NCBI GenBank assembly: GCA_965206145.1
Contig: CBDBIK010000002.1
Coordinates: 310,001-374,000, forward strand
Source of the DNA: CBDBIK01 sp965206145
GTDB lineage: Bacteria > Pseudomonadota > Alphaproteobacteria > TMED109
DNA length: 64,000 nucleotides
Direction: 5' to 3'
Shown here: positions 50,961-60,200 of the stretch, piece by piece
How the letters are laid out: each line of letters starts with the position of its first letter
How positions within the stretch are numbered: the first letter of the stretch is position 1
The notes under the pieces: model-generated
Databases searched by the model: none
What the model was told of the DNA's origin: nothing
The model's input: only the letters and a program-made list of their open reading frames with translations
Made by a program: the position numbers and the translations under genes

Positions 50961-52159
50961 CAGGAACCCGCATGCTGAGAGAAGGCTGTCCCGCCAAGGG
51001 CGCGAACGCCGACCACTTCCATGGCTTTGCTACGAGCGATTCTGTCCACGTCGAGGACCTCGGCAAGCGAACGAGCGCACGGCCCCGGGAATCGCTGAAG
51101 AACCGTTTCCGCCACGGCAGTAATCGCCGGGAACGGCAGGCCGCCTCGAAGAAACGCCTCAACGGCGACCTCGTTGGCAGCGTTGAGGATCGTAGGGGCA
51201 GTTCCCCCTTCACGCAAGGCCTGGCGGGCGAGCCCGAGAGCCGGAAAACGGACAGCATCGGGCTCCTCGAAGGTCAAGTATCCCGCCGTGAGGTTCAAGG
51301 GTTTCACCTTGACTTCCATCCGGTCAGGCCATGCCATGGCCTGTGCGATTGGTATTCGCATATCGGGTACGCCGAGCATCGCGCAATGACTTCCATCCAC
51401 GTACTCGACGATACCGTGAACCACCGACTGCGGGTGCATAAGTATCCGCACCTGCTCTGGCTCGACGGGAAAAAGGTGACACGCTTCGATCATCTCAAGG
51501 GCCTTGTTCATCATCGTCGCCGAATCAACAGAGATCTTGGCCCCCATTTTCCATACCGGGTGGGCCACCGCGTCTTTCGGAGTAACCTCGGCGAGTTTCT
51601 CGAGCGGCAGGGTCCGGAATGGTCCGCCTGAGGCGGTGAGCACGATTCCCCGCACGCGTTCCGGACGTTTCGATTCGAACACCTGGAAAATCGCGTTGTG
51701 CTCAGAATCGACGGGAATGATCGTCGCCCCGGCGATGCGGGCCATTTCCGTCAACAACTCGCCAGCACAGACAAGGCTTTCCTTGTTAGCAAGTGCGACC
51801 GTGGCTCCGCGTTCAAGAGCCCGGGCAACTGGTTCCAGCCCGGCGGCCCCGACGATCGCTGCCATCACCCAGGATGCGGGACGGCGAGCCGCCTCCTCCA
51901 CCGCTTGTAAGCCGGCGGCGGCTTCAATTCCGCTTCCGGCAAGGGCGTCCCGGAGTACGGGCCACCCCTCTTCGTCGGCAATCGCCGCAAACTGCGCTCC
52001 GAGCGAGAGTGCCTGGCGGGCTAGCAATTCCGCGTTGCGGCCCGCGGCCAATGCTTCCACCTGCCAGGAATCACGCGCACCCTCGAGAAGACCGACGGTC
52101 TTGCAGCCCACCGACCCGGTTGAGCCCAAGACCGAGGCGGCTCGTCGGGACGCACTCAT
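50960..52159 (-). CDS. dxr: 1-deoxy-D-xylulose 5-phosphate reductoisomerase
   Basis: 399 residues. NADPH motif VLGSTGSVGCKTV, metal and substrate site VDSEHNAIFQVFE, GKISVDSATMMNKALEMIEA, and HPQSVVHGIVEY. Second step of the non-mevalonate isoprenoid pathway, feeding UppS encoded two genes upstream. The ATG at 52159 overlaps the cdsA stop (ATGA); nine upstream residues to 52186 are unlikely. Confidence 0.96.
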   Translation of the reverse strand: MSASRRAASVLGSTGSVGCKTVGLLEGARDSWQVEALAAGRNAELLARQALSLGAQFAAIADEEGWPVLRDALAGSGIEAAAGLQAVEEAARRPASWVMAAIVGAAGLEPVARALERGATVALANKESLVCAGELLTEMARIAGATIIPVDSEHNAIFQVFESKRPERVRGIVLTASGGPFRTLPLEKLAEVTPKDAVAHPVWKMGAKISVDSATMMNKALEMIEACHLFPVEPEQVRILMHPQSVVHGIVEYVDGSHCAMLGVPDMRIPIAQAMAWPDRMEVKVKPLNLTAGYLTFEEPDAVRFPALGLARQALREGGTAPTILNAANEVAVEAFLRGGLPFPAITAVAETVLQRFPGPCARSLAEVLDVDRIARSKAMEVVGVRALGGTAFSQHAGS

Positions 52160-52956
52160 GCGAATTGTTCCTTGAGAAATACCCACACCCCCAGAACCGC
52201 CATGGCGGCGAGGAAGCTGTCGAGGCGGTCCAGAAACCCGCCATGTCCAGGAATGAGAGATCCCATGTCCTTGATTCCGTGTGTCCGCTTGGCGGCACTT
52301 TCAGCTAGATCACCCACCTGGGCAACAATCCCTATCGCGGCTCCGCCGAGCAAACCGGCCCACGCAGACCATCCGATAATCGCGCCGGCAACGGTACCGG
52401 CGAGTGCGCCCAAGGCGAGTCCTGTCACGGCCCCACTCCACGTTTTTGCCGGGCTCATCCGAGGGGCGAGTTGCGGCCCGCCGAAAATTCTCCCAGCTGC
52501 GTAGGCCGTGATGTCGGTAGCCCACACGACCGCAACGCACCACAGGATGAGTCCACGGCCCTCGGAGATCTCCTCACGCAGGTGCCAAGCAAATGCGAGT
52601 GGGATCCCAAATGCCAAGGGACCGGCAGCGCCCCATACCGCGATGCGAGAGCGTGGCACGAAGGTCACCATGCCGGCAAAAGCAGCAGCTACGAGAGCGG
52701 CAATCGATGCGTGAAGCGGTGTGCCCAAGACAAGAGCCACGATGCCCGCGGCAAGGCCTGCAGTCGCAGGCACATGGCAGGAAAAACCGGTCCGCCCGAG
52801 CATCCGGAACCACTCGAAGGACATGATTCCGGCGCAAACGGCAAAACCAGTAGCAAGCCAAGAACCACCCACCCATACCAACGCCAAGGCCAACGGTGCA
52901 AGCACGACCGCTGAGCCGATGCGCTGGAGAATCTCAGTTCGTAGGAAGTGCTTCAT
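52156..52956 (-). CDS. cdsA: Phosphatidate cytidylyltransferase
   Basis: 266 residues, polytopic membrane enzyme making CDP-diacylglycerol. The signature S-x3-K-T-...-G...D near the end is seen as SPAKTWSGAVTGLALG and KDMGSLIPGHGGFLDRLDS. The ATG at 52956 (MKHFLRTEILQRIGSA) suits the family and has GGAAGG upstream; the frame extends to 53106 inside uppS but this part is not coding. Overlaps uppS by 23 bases. Confidence 0.94.
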   Translation of the reverse strand: MKHFLRTEILQRIGSAVVLAPLALALVWVGGSWLATGFAVCAGIMSFEWFRMLGRTGFSCHVPATAGLAAGIVALVLGTPLHASIAALVAAAFAGMVTFVPRSRIAVWGAAGPLAFGIPLAFAWHLREEISEGRGLILWCVAVVWATDITAYAAGRIFGGPQLAPRMSPAKTWSGAVTGLALGALAGTVAGAIIGWSAWAGLLGGAAIGIVAQVGDLAESAAKRTHGIKDMGSLIPGHGGFLDRLDSFLAAMAVLGVWVFLKEQFA

Positions 52957-53704
52957 CGACCCTTCCCCTTCTCCGGCGACGGCCACGGTAATCACGGACA
53001 GCATGTCGAAAATCTTCGGCATGAAAATCAGGCCAGAGCACTGGCGAAAAATGCAGTTCCGCATAGGCCACCTGCCAGAGGAGGAAGTTTGAAAGTCGTT
53101 GCTCACCTCCTGTGCGAATCACGAGATCGGGGTCCGGTACGCCGGCCGTCATCAGGCAGGAATCGAGGCGCGCCTCGTCAATGTCGTGAGTGCCAAGTCC
53201 CTCCTCACGAGCGGCTTGGACGAGTTTTTTCGCAGCCGCTACCAATTCCGCTCGACCACCGTAATCAACCCCGACCAGAACAACGATGCTGTCGTTGGCG
53301 GCGGTAAGTTCCTCCGTCTCTTCCATCGCTCGGACGATCCCAGGCTCGAGTCGAGCCCGCTCACCGATGAAGCGAACGCGCACTCCCTGTTGCAGGGCCC
53401 ATTCGCTCTCTTTTCGGATTCGCCGCAGTAGCAGTGACATGAGAGCGTTGATTTCGCTGGCGGGACGATTCCAGTTCTCGGTTGAGAACGCGTACAGCGT
53501 GAGGTAGCGCACACCGTGATCGACAGCCGCTTCGATTGTCGTGCGAACGGCCGTCACACCCTGGCGGTGACCTTCCGTCCTGGGGAGCCCGCGTCGCCGG
53601 GCCCAACGGCCGTTGCCATCCATGATGACGGCGACGTGAACCGGGGGAGAGGCGCCGGCATCCCCTCCCTCTTCGGTGGCCGACGGCAAGACAGCCGTGT
53701 TCAA
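52934..53704 (-). CDS. uppS: Undecaprenyl diphosphate synthase
   Basis: 256 residues. Catalytic Asp in VAVIMDGNGRWARRRGLPR, YAFSTENWNRP, and IRTGGEQRLSNFLLWQVAYAEL with the diphosphate-binding Arg and Ser. Makes the lipid carrier for peptidoglycan and LPS. TTG start overlaps the frr stop by four bases (TTGA). The C-terminus is Arg-rich (YRGRRRRRGR). Confidence 0.96.
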   Translation of the reverse strand: MNTAVLPSATEEGGDAGASPPVHVAVIMDGNGRWARRRGLPRTEGHRQGVTAVRTTIEAAVDHGVRYLTLYAFSTENWNRPASEINALMSLLLRRIRKESEWALQQGVRVRFIGERARLEPGIVRAMEETEELTAANDSIVVLVGVDYGGRAELVAAAKKLVQAAREEGLGTHDIDEARLDSCLMTAGVPDPDLVIRTGGEQRLSNFLLWQVAYAELHFSPVLWPDFHAEDFRHAVRDYRGRRRRRGRVDEALPTN

Positions 53705-54258
53705 ACCTGAAGAATATCCTTGCGCTTGGTTTCCAGAAGTTCGTTCACTTGCCCCACGAATTCGTCGGTGAACTTCTGCACTTCGTCAGACGCAACCCGG
53801 TGTTCATCATCGGACATCCCATCTTCACGCTGCGCCCGCTTGAGAGCACTCATTGCCGTCTGGCGAACATTGCGGATCGCCACGCGCGCGGATTCGGCAT
53901 AGCGATCGGCGGTCTTGGCGTATTCCATGCGCCGTTCCTCAGTGAGATCCGGCAGGGGCACACGCACGGTGCTGCCGTCAACCGCGGGATTGAACCCAAG
54001 CTCGGATTCCCGGAGTGCACGCTCCACTGCCTTTACGTTGCCCTCGTCCCACACCTGAACCGAAAGCATCCTCGCCTCTGGAACGTTGACATTCCCCACT
54101 TCTGAGATACGCATCTTCTGTCCATAAGCCTCGACCAAAATCGGTTCAAGAAGGCTTGCGCTCGCTCTCCCCGACCGTAGTCCCTGGAATTCCTCACGAA
54201 GGACTCGGATCGCGCCCTCCATGCGGTGTCTTACGTCCATTTTGTCGTACCCGCTCAT
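53701..54258 (-). CDS. frr: Ribosome recycling factor
   Basis: 185 residues, a normal RRF: GLRSGRASASLLEPILVEAYG, LSVQVWDEGNVKAVERALRESELGFNP, RVPLPDLTEERR, and the helical end. Splits post-termination ribosomes with EF-G. GGGAG is seven bases before the ATG at 54258; an ATG at 54264, which overlaps the pyrH stop, is too close to the SD. Confidence 0.96.
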   Translation of the reverse strand: MSGYDKMDVRHRMEGAIRVLREEFQGLRSGRASASLLEPILVEAYGQKMRISEVGNVNVPEARMLSVQVWDEGNVKAVERALRESELGFNPAVDGSTVRVPLPDLTEERRMEYAKTADRYAESARVAIRNVRQTAMSALKRAQREDGMSDDEHRVASDEVQKFTDEFVGQVNELLETKRKDILQV

Positions 54259-54260
54259 AA

Positions 54261-55040
54261 TCATTCTCCCTCGTCGTCCTTGTCGGAAATCACAGTGAAT
54301 TGTCCCTCGCCGCAAACCGCCTTCTCGATCGACGAATCGCCCTCAAGTTTGAACACAATGATGGGGATTCCGGCGTTGCGGGCAACCGAGAGTGCTGCCG
54401 AATCCATGACCCCAAGGTTCTCGGCCAAAGCCTTGCGGTAGGACACATGCTCATAGCGTTTAGCCTTCGGGTTAGTCCGCGGATCAGAATCGTACACTCC
54501 GTCGACCTGCGTTCCCTTGAAGATTGCATCGCAATGCAACTCGGTCGCACGCAAAGCGGCTGCAGTGTCTGTCGAGAATAGTGGGTTGCCGATACCCCCG
54601 ACGGAGATGACCACCTCCGACTGCTTCAGGCATGAGCGCGCCTTCTGGCGCACGAACGGCTCACAAACTTGCGAAATCGAGATCGCCGACATCACCCTGG
54701 CGGGAACGTGCTGTGCCTGGAAGGCACTTTGCAGGACCAAACCATTGAGGACGGTGCCGAGCATTCCCATCTCGTCGGCGGTCGGGCGGTCGAGATACTC
54801 GAGTTTGTTCGTGCCGCCCCGGAAAATGTTGCCAGCACCGACGACGATGCCGAATTGAATACCGCGTCGCCAGACGGAACGAATGTCCTTTACGATTTCA
54901 GGAATCCGGGCACCGTCAATCCCATAGCCCGCGGGACCGGCGAACATCTCACCGGTAAGTTTGAGAAGAATCCGCCGCCAGCGCGGAGAGTCGTCGCTCT
55001 CAAGTTCCAGGCGGGAAAAACCCTCGGAGGCTTTCTTCAA
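54261..55040 (-). CDS. pyrH: UMP kinase
   Basis: 259 residues, amino-acid-kinase fold. Motifs: ILLKLTGEMFAG, VVGAGNIFRG, DRPTADEMGMLGT, and GNPLFSTDTAAALRATEL. Phosphorylates UMP. Initiation is at TTG (55040) with GGGAG seven bases upstream; no ATG is available near the family N-terminus. The Lys at the second motif (KLTGE) and Asp of STDTAA are kept. Confidence 0.96.
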   Translation of the reverse strand: MKKASEGFSRLELESDDSPRWRRILLKLTGEMFAGPAGYGIDGARIPEIVKDIRSVWRRGIQFGIVVGAGNIFRGGTNKLEYLDRPTADEMGMLGTVLNGLVLQSAFQAQHVPARVMSAISISQVCEPFVRQKARSCLKQSEVVISVGGIGNPLFSTDTAAALRATELHCDAIFKGTQVDGVYDSDPRTNPKAKRYEHVSYRKALAENLGVMDSAALSVARNAGIPIIVFKLEGDSSIEKAVCGEGQFTVISDKDDEGE

Positions 55041-55076
55041 GGACGTCTCCCCCTTGATCCTCCTCGCGGACTGGAA

Positions 55077-55991
55077 CTATTCGGACAAGGCACTAGCCAC
55101 ATCATCGGCAAGGTTGCTTTCCTTCTTCTCCACGCCCTCACCGAGCACGAAACAGGAGAAGTAGGTGATGGCGAGATCCTTCCCTGCCGCCTTGACTACC
55201 TCAGAGACTTTGGACTTGCCGTCGATCACCCACGCCTGCGCAGTGAGGGCCTGATCTGCATGGAACTTGCGTATCCGTCCCTCAACCATTTTTTCGATAA
55301 TGCTATCGGGCTTGTCGTTGTCTTGTTTCGCCTGTTTGGTCAGGAAAGCGCGCTCACTCTCAAGCACAGCAGGATCGATGTCATCCGGCGTCAGTGCCGT
55401 CGGTCGAGCAGCCGCAACATGCATAGCAAGTTGTTTGACGAGTTCCTGATCTGCCGCCTCATCGGTGCCGCCTTCAAGTGAAACCATGGTTCCTATGCGT
55501 CCAAGCCCGGGACGCACCGCTCCGTGGATGTAAGTCCCGATAAGGCCTTTCTTTACCTCGGCAACCGCCGTGCGTCGAAGAACCACGTTCTCGCCAACCC
55601 GGGCAGCGATCTCGATCACGCCTTCGGATACAGGCCTGCCATTCACCATTTCCGTTGCCGCGAGTGCCTCAACGTCCTCACCAGTCGACAGTGCGAGCGA
55701 GGCAACCTGTTCGACAAAGTCTTGGAATTCCGAGTTGCGCGAAACAAAATCAGTTTCAGCGTTCACCTCGACCATCGCCGCACGGGATCCGTTGACGGCA
55801 ATGCCAATGAGGCCCTCGGCCGCGGCCCGGCTTGCCTTCTTCTTAGCACCGACCACGCCCTTGGCGCGAAGCCAGGCACGCGCCGTAGCGAAGTCGCCTT
55901 CCGACTCGGAAAGCGCCTGCTTGCAGTCCATCATCCCAGCACCGGTGTCATCGCGTAACTGTTTGACCAGTGCAGCTGTCACCTCTGTCAC
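55077..55991 (-). CDS. tsf: Elongation factor Ts
   Basis: 304 residues. N-terminal UBA-like domain (VKQLRDDTGAGMMDCKQALSE), then the conserved core with ETDFVSRN (TDFVARN-type motif) and the C-terminal module. Exchanges GDP on EF-Tu. GTG start overlaps the rpsB stop (GTGA), the usual rpsB-tsf operon. pyrH follows after 36 bases. Confidence 0.96.
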   Translation of the reverse strand: MTEVTAALVKQLRDDTGAGMMDCKQALSESEGDFATARAWLRAKGVVGAKKKASRAAAEGLIGIAVNGSRAAMVEVNAETDFVSRNSEFQDFVEQVASLALSTGEDVEALAATEMVNGRPVSEGVIEIAARVGENVVLRRTAVAEVKKGLIGTYIHGAVRPGLGRIGTMVSLEGGTDEAADQELVKQLAMHVAAARPTALTPDDIDPAVLESERAFLTKQAKQDNDKPDSIIEKMVEGRIRKFHADQALTAQAWVIDGKSKVSEVVKAAGKDLAITYFSCFVLGEGVEKKESNLADDVASALSE

Positions 55992-57073
55992 TGCGCTGCT
56001 CCTTCTTTCACTTCCTTTTCTCCCTTGGAGGACTTTTTAGAAGCGTCTCCAGTTTCGTTAGAAGCGTCTCCAGTTTCGGGCTTCGGCTCGTTTTCCGACG
56101 TCGGGACTTCCGTGGGTTCGGAAGCAGCCTCGGATACAGATTTCGATTCGCCTTCCACCTCGGAGGTTTTGGTGTCTTCGGAAGCGGGTTCAGTCTTCAA
56201 CTTGCTTGAAGGTGTAGAGGTTTCCGTGTCCACAAAGACGGTTTCAGGTGTGGATTCGGCTGCGGGCTCGGAAGCCTTACCCTTGACAGTGACTGCCGGA
56301 GCCTTCTTCTTGCCCGCACCAGAATCGGACGCAAGATTTTCGGAGGTACCCTCGGCAGCACCGAGGTCAACACCAGAAAGAGTCTGTTCCATGCGTAAAC
56401 CATCAAGGATGGCCCCCGACATAAGCTCGCAGTAGAGAACCACGGCGCGGGTCGCATCGTCGTTCCCGGGAATCGGCCATGCGATACCATCGGGATCGGA
56501 GTTGCTGTCAAGAATTCCGACAACGGGAATGCCGAGCGCGCGAGCCTCGGTCACCGCAATCCGTTCGTGATTGGTGTCAATCGCTACCACGACGGAAGGA
56601 AGTCCACCCATCGTGCGAATCCCGCCGAGCGAGGCGGTAAGTTTTGCGCGCTGGCGTCTGAACTGGAGAAGTTCCTTTTTAGTCAGACCCGTGTTGTCTT
56701 CCGCAAGTCGCTCGTCAAGCGAATCGAGCCGAGTGATCGACTGAGAAATGGTCTTCCAATTGGTGAGTGCCCCACCCAACCATCGCTGGTTGACGTAGTG
56801 CTGTCCGCAGCGTTTTGCGTACTCCTCGACAGGCCTCTGCGCTTGGCGCTTGGTACCTACGAAGAGGATCCTCCCACCTTCCGCCGCCGTGCTGCGGAGA
56901 AACTCCAGCGCGGCGTACAGCATCGGAACCGTCTGCTGGAGATCAATGATGTGGATGCCATCACGCTCACCAAAAATGTAGGGAGCCATCCGGGGGTTCC
57001 AGCGACGGACCATATGCCCGAAGTGGACGCCGGCTTCCAAGAGCCGACGCATGGTGAAATTGGGTACAGCCAA
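55988..57073 (-). CDS. rpsB: 30S ribosomal protein S2 with a long acidic tail
   Basis: 361 residues from a TTG at 57073, which gives M-AVPNFTMRRLLEAGVHFGH, the canonical S2 start, with AAGGAAA about eight bases upstream. The core (GTKRQAQ, NQRWLGGALTNW, HERIAVTEARALGIPVVGILDSNSDP) ends near residue 231. About 130 further residues are low-complexity, rich in Glu, Ser, Thr, Pro and Lys, ending in KEVKEGAAQ. A perfect 21-bp tandem duplication (56037-56078) encodes ETGDASN twice near the end. Confidence 0.95.
   Translation of the reverse strand: MAVPNFTMRRLLEAGVHFGHMVRRWNPRMAPYIFGERDGIHIIDLQQTVPMLYAALEFLRSTAAEGGRILFVGTKRQAQRPVEEYAKRCGQHYVNQRWLGGALTNWKTISQSITRLDSLDERLAEDNTGLTKKELLQFRRQRAKLTASLGGIRTMGGLPSVVVAIDTNHERIAVTEARALGIPVVGILDSNSDPDGIAWPIPGNDDATRAVVLYCELMSGAILDGLRMEQTLSGVDLGAAEGTSENLASDSGAGKKKAPAVTVKGKASEPAAESTPETVFVDTETSTPSSKLKTEPASEDTKTSEVEGESKSVSEAASEPTEVPTSENEPKPETGDASNETGDASKKSSKGEKEVKEGAAQ
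56037..56078. repeat. Perfect 21-bp tandem duplication in rpsB
   Basis: Two identical copies, 56037-56057 and 56058-56078, of a unit beginning TTAGAAGCGTCTCC. In frame, adding seven residues to the S2 tail. A recent slippage product. Confidence 0.95.
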
Positions 57074-57184
57074 GTTCTGTTTTCCTTCTTCCGGTTGAGC
57101 CTCCGCGGGCGAAACCGGACAAGCCGGCACCGGAAGGCTCGACGCCTGCGCGCCGGGCCGAACCCGCGTGGGAATTGAAAGAGA

Positions 57185-57213
57185 AGGCTAGGAAAAAGGT
57201 CGAGGTTTGGCAA
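57185..57213 (-). promoter_or_regulatory. Candidate rpsB promoter
   Basis: Minus-strand -35 TTGCCA (57213-57208) and -10 TAGCCT (57190-57185) with a 17-base spacer. Predicts a leader of about 105 nt that is GC-rich and can fold (CCGG...CCGG hairpin just before the SD), as expected for an autoregulated ribosomal protein operon. The -10 match is only partial. Confidence 0.35.
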
Positions 57214-57272
57214 GGCTAGAGCCGAAAAATCATGACTTTGAAACGGATTCACCAGGTACCCACGGATGCTGG

Positions 57273-60200
57273 CTAATCTCTCGTACATCTCGAAATCTCT
57301 CGTACGTCTCGAACTCCTGCCACCGACTTGAGGACCGAGCGAAGAGCCACGGAAGGCGTGACCCCGGTTCCGAGATCTATCTCGACCTCGTGATCCGGAT
57401 CCTCTGGCATGACGATGCGTACCCATGCATCACCCTTGTCCGCGTGATCAATGGCGGCACGGAGTGCATCAAACGCGGGGTTCTCTTCCACGATCAGGAG
57501 GTACCCCTTCACGGGGATGGGACTGTCCAACCGGTTGACACTGCGAGCGATCAGACTGTCCCCCCGGTCATCGTCTTTCTGCTGGTCTGCCGTTACAAGC
57601 AGAAGTGTCCCTTCCTTGAGGTCGTTCTCACAGCGGGCAAAAACCTCGCTGAAGAGAATGATTTCCGCGGCCCCCGTCGCATCGGAAATCTGCAAGCGCG
57701 CAAAGCGGTTCCCCGTCTTTGACAGTCTTTTATCTACTTTCATCGCAATTCCAGCTAACACGACAGAACCTTTCGTGTTCCCTGACCAGTCGATTTCCTC
57801 GATTGAGATGGAACCCTTGTCCTTGATGAGATCGGCGTGCTCATCGAGTGGGTGTCCAGAGATATAAAAACCAAGCGTTTCAAATTCGTGAGCAAGGGTT
57901 TCAGTGTGCGACCATTCGCTCGTCTCGGGGAGTACCCACAGATCAGAAGAGCTTCCATTTCCGAAAAGGCTTTCCTGACCGGCCAGTCTCGTTCTCGCGG
58001 CGGCGGCGGCATGCCCAGCAATCGAGGCCGCACCCTTGAAAGTGCGAGCGCGATCCGGTTCGAGACGGTCAAGGCTCCCCGACAAGGAGAGTGTCTCAAC
58101 TTGAGCCTTGCTGAGCCCAGGCACTCGTCGGGCGAAATCCCAAACGTCCTCAAACTCTCCACTTTCCTCACGTGTTTCCACCGCTGCTTGCATGACAGAA
58201 TCACTGATATTGCGAATCGGCCCCAGACCACACCGAATTGCAAAACCTTCCTCGTCCTTCTCCACGGTGAACCCAACACCCGAACGATTTATGTCCGGAG
58301 GTAGGACGTTTATGCCGCAGCTTGAGAGTTCGCCCCGGAACAAGTTCAGCTTGCTCTCGTCGACCGAACTCATCGTCGCCGCAAAAAATTCCGCCGGGTA
58401 GAGAGTCTTGAAATATGCCGTCCAGTAACTAATCAGCGCATAGCCCACAGCATGGCTTTTGTTGAAGCCGTAGCCGGCAAACTTCTCCATGCTTGCGAAA
58501 ATCCGCTCGGCAGTTGGACGCTGCACCCCCCGCTCCTCGGCCCCCTGCAGGAAGCGAACCCGGAGGGATTTCATCTCCTTGAAAATTTTCTTTCCCATCG
58601 CGCGGCGAAGAAGATCCGCTTCACCCAGACTGAAGCCAGCGAGGAGCTGAGCGGTCTGCATGACCTGCTCCTGATAGATCCAGATACCAAAAGTTTCGCC
58701 TAGAATTCCCTCCAACCGCTCTTCCGGGTAGTCAACCTTCTCGCGCCCGTGTTTGCGGTCGATGTACGCCGGGATGTTGTCCATTGGTCCCGGGCGATAT
58801 AAGGCGATCATCGCCACGATGTCTTCGAAGCAATCGGGGGCAAGCTTGGACAAGTAGCTTCGCATACCCTGCCCCTCAAGTTGAAAAATGCCGTTTGTCC
58901 TTCCCTCTCTGAGCAACGCAAAAGTTTCGTCGTGATCAAGCGGAATGTCGGAAAAAACGATCTCGATGTCGCGTTCCTGCAGGAGTTGCCGAATCTCCTC
59001 AAGGACGGTCAGCATTTTCAATCCCAGAAAGTCGAACTTCACGAGGCCTGCTTGCTCGACGAGCTGCATGCTGTACTGGGTCAGAACACTGTCGGACTTA
59101 GGATCACGGTAAAGCGGAACTAACTCCTCGATATTGCGATCGCCAATCACGACGCCTGCGGCGTGCGTTGCAGAGTTTCGATAAAGCCCTTCGAGGCGGA
59201 GGGCAATGTCGAACAGGCGTGCTGTCTCCTCGTCCGAATTGCGTTCCTTTTGGAGTTCGGGTACGCGCTCGAGTGCCTCGGAAAGACTCACAGGGTCGGC
59301 TGGATTCACGGGAACCAGTTTTGCGAGTCCGTCCACCCGAGGATAAGGGATGCCAAGGACGCGTCCGACGTCGCGGACTGCGGCGCGTGCCTGCAACGAT
59401 CCGAAGGTGACGATCTGCGCCACGCGGTCGGATCCGTAGCGTTCCCGGACGTGCGCGATCACTTCCTCTCTGCGGTTCACGCAGAAATCGATATCGAAGT
59501 CCGGCATCGACACCCGCTCAGGGTTCAGGAACCGCTCAAAAAGAAGTCCAAACCGCAACGGGTCGACATCACAGATCTTGAGTGCCCACGCGACCACCGA
59601 TCCTGCGCCTGAGCCGCGTCCAGGGCCAACAGAAATGCCTTGCTCCAGTGCCCAATTCACGAATTCAGCAACAATGAGGAAGTAGCCGGCGTAACCCGTC
59701 TCGGCGATCACTCCGAGTTCGTAATCCAGCCGTTCTCGGTAAGGAACTGCGGCCTCGTTGCGGGTTTTTGCGTCCATTCCCGGGTTCCATACCTGGTGCT
59801 CAAGACGCCGTTCGATCCCTATTTTTGCCTGTTCACCCAGGAGATCCATCTCGCTACCCCCGTCCGCTCCGGGCATCGCAGGAAGTAGAGGTGCCCGTCC
59901 CTCAAGCAGGAACGAGCAACGCCTGGCAAGAGCAAGGGTGTTGTCAACAGCTTCAGGAAGATCATGGAATAGTCTTTGCATCTCTTCCGGCGAGCGGAAA
60001 CGGTGTTCCGGTGTAAGCCTCTCACGATCGGGGTCAGCAGCCTTCAAGCCATCGCGGATACACAGAAGGCAATCGTGCGCTTCGTACGCTTCACTCTCGG
60101 CAAAGTGGATGTCGTTGGTGGCAAGAAGCGGGATGTTGTGGTCGTAGGCCATACGTAGGAAATGCGGCTCGGTCGCGCTTTCCTCGGGCAGCCCATGGCG

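Noticed and set aside
54669..55481. 270-residue open frame on the plus strand
   Set aside because: Antisense to pyrH and tsf with no protein-like features.
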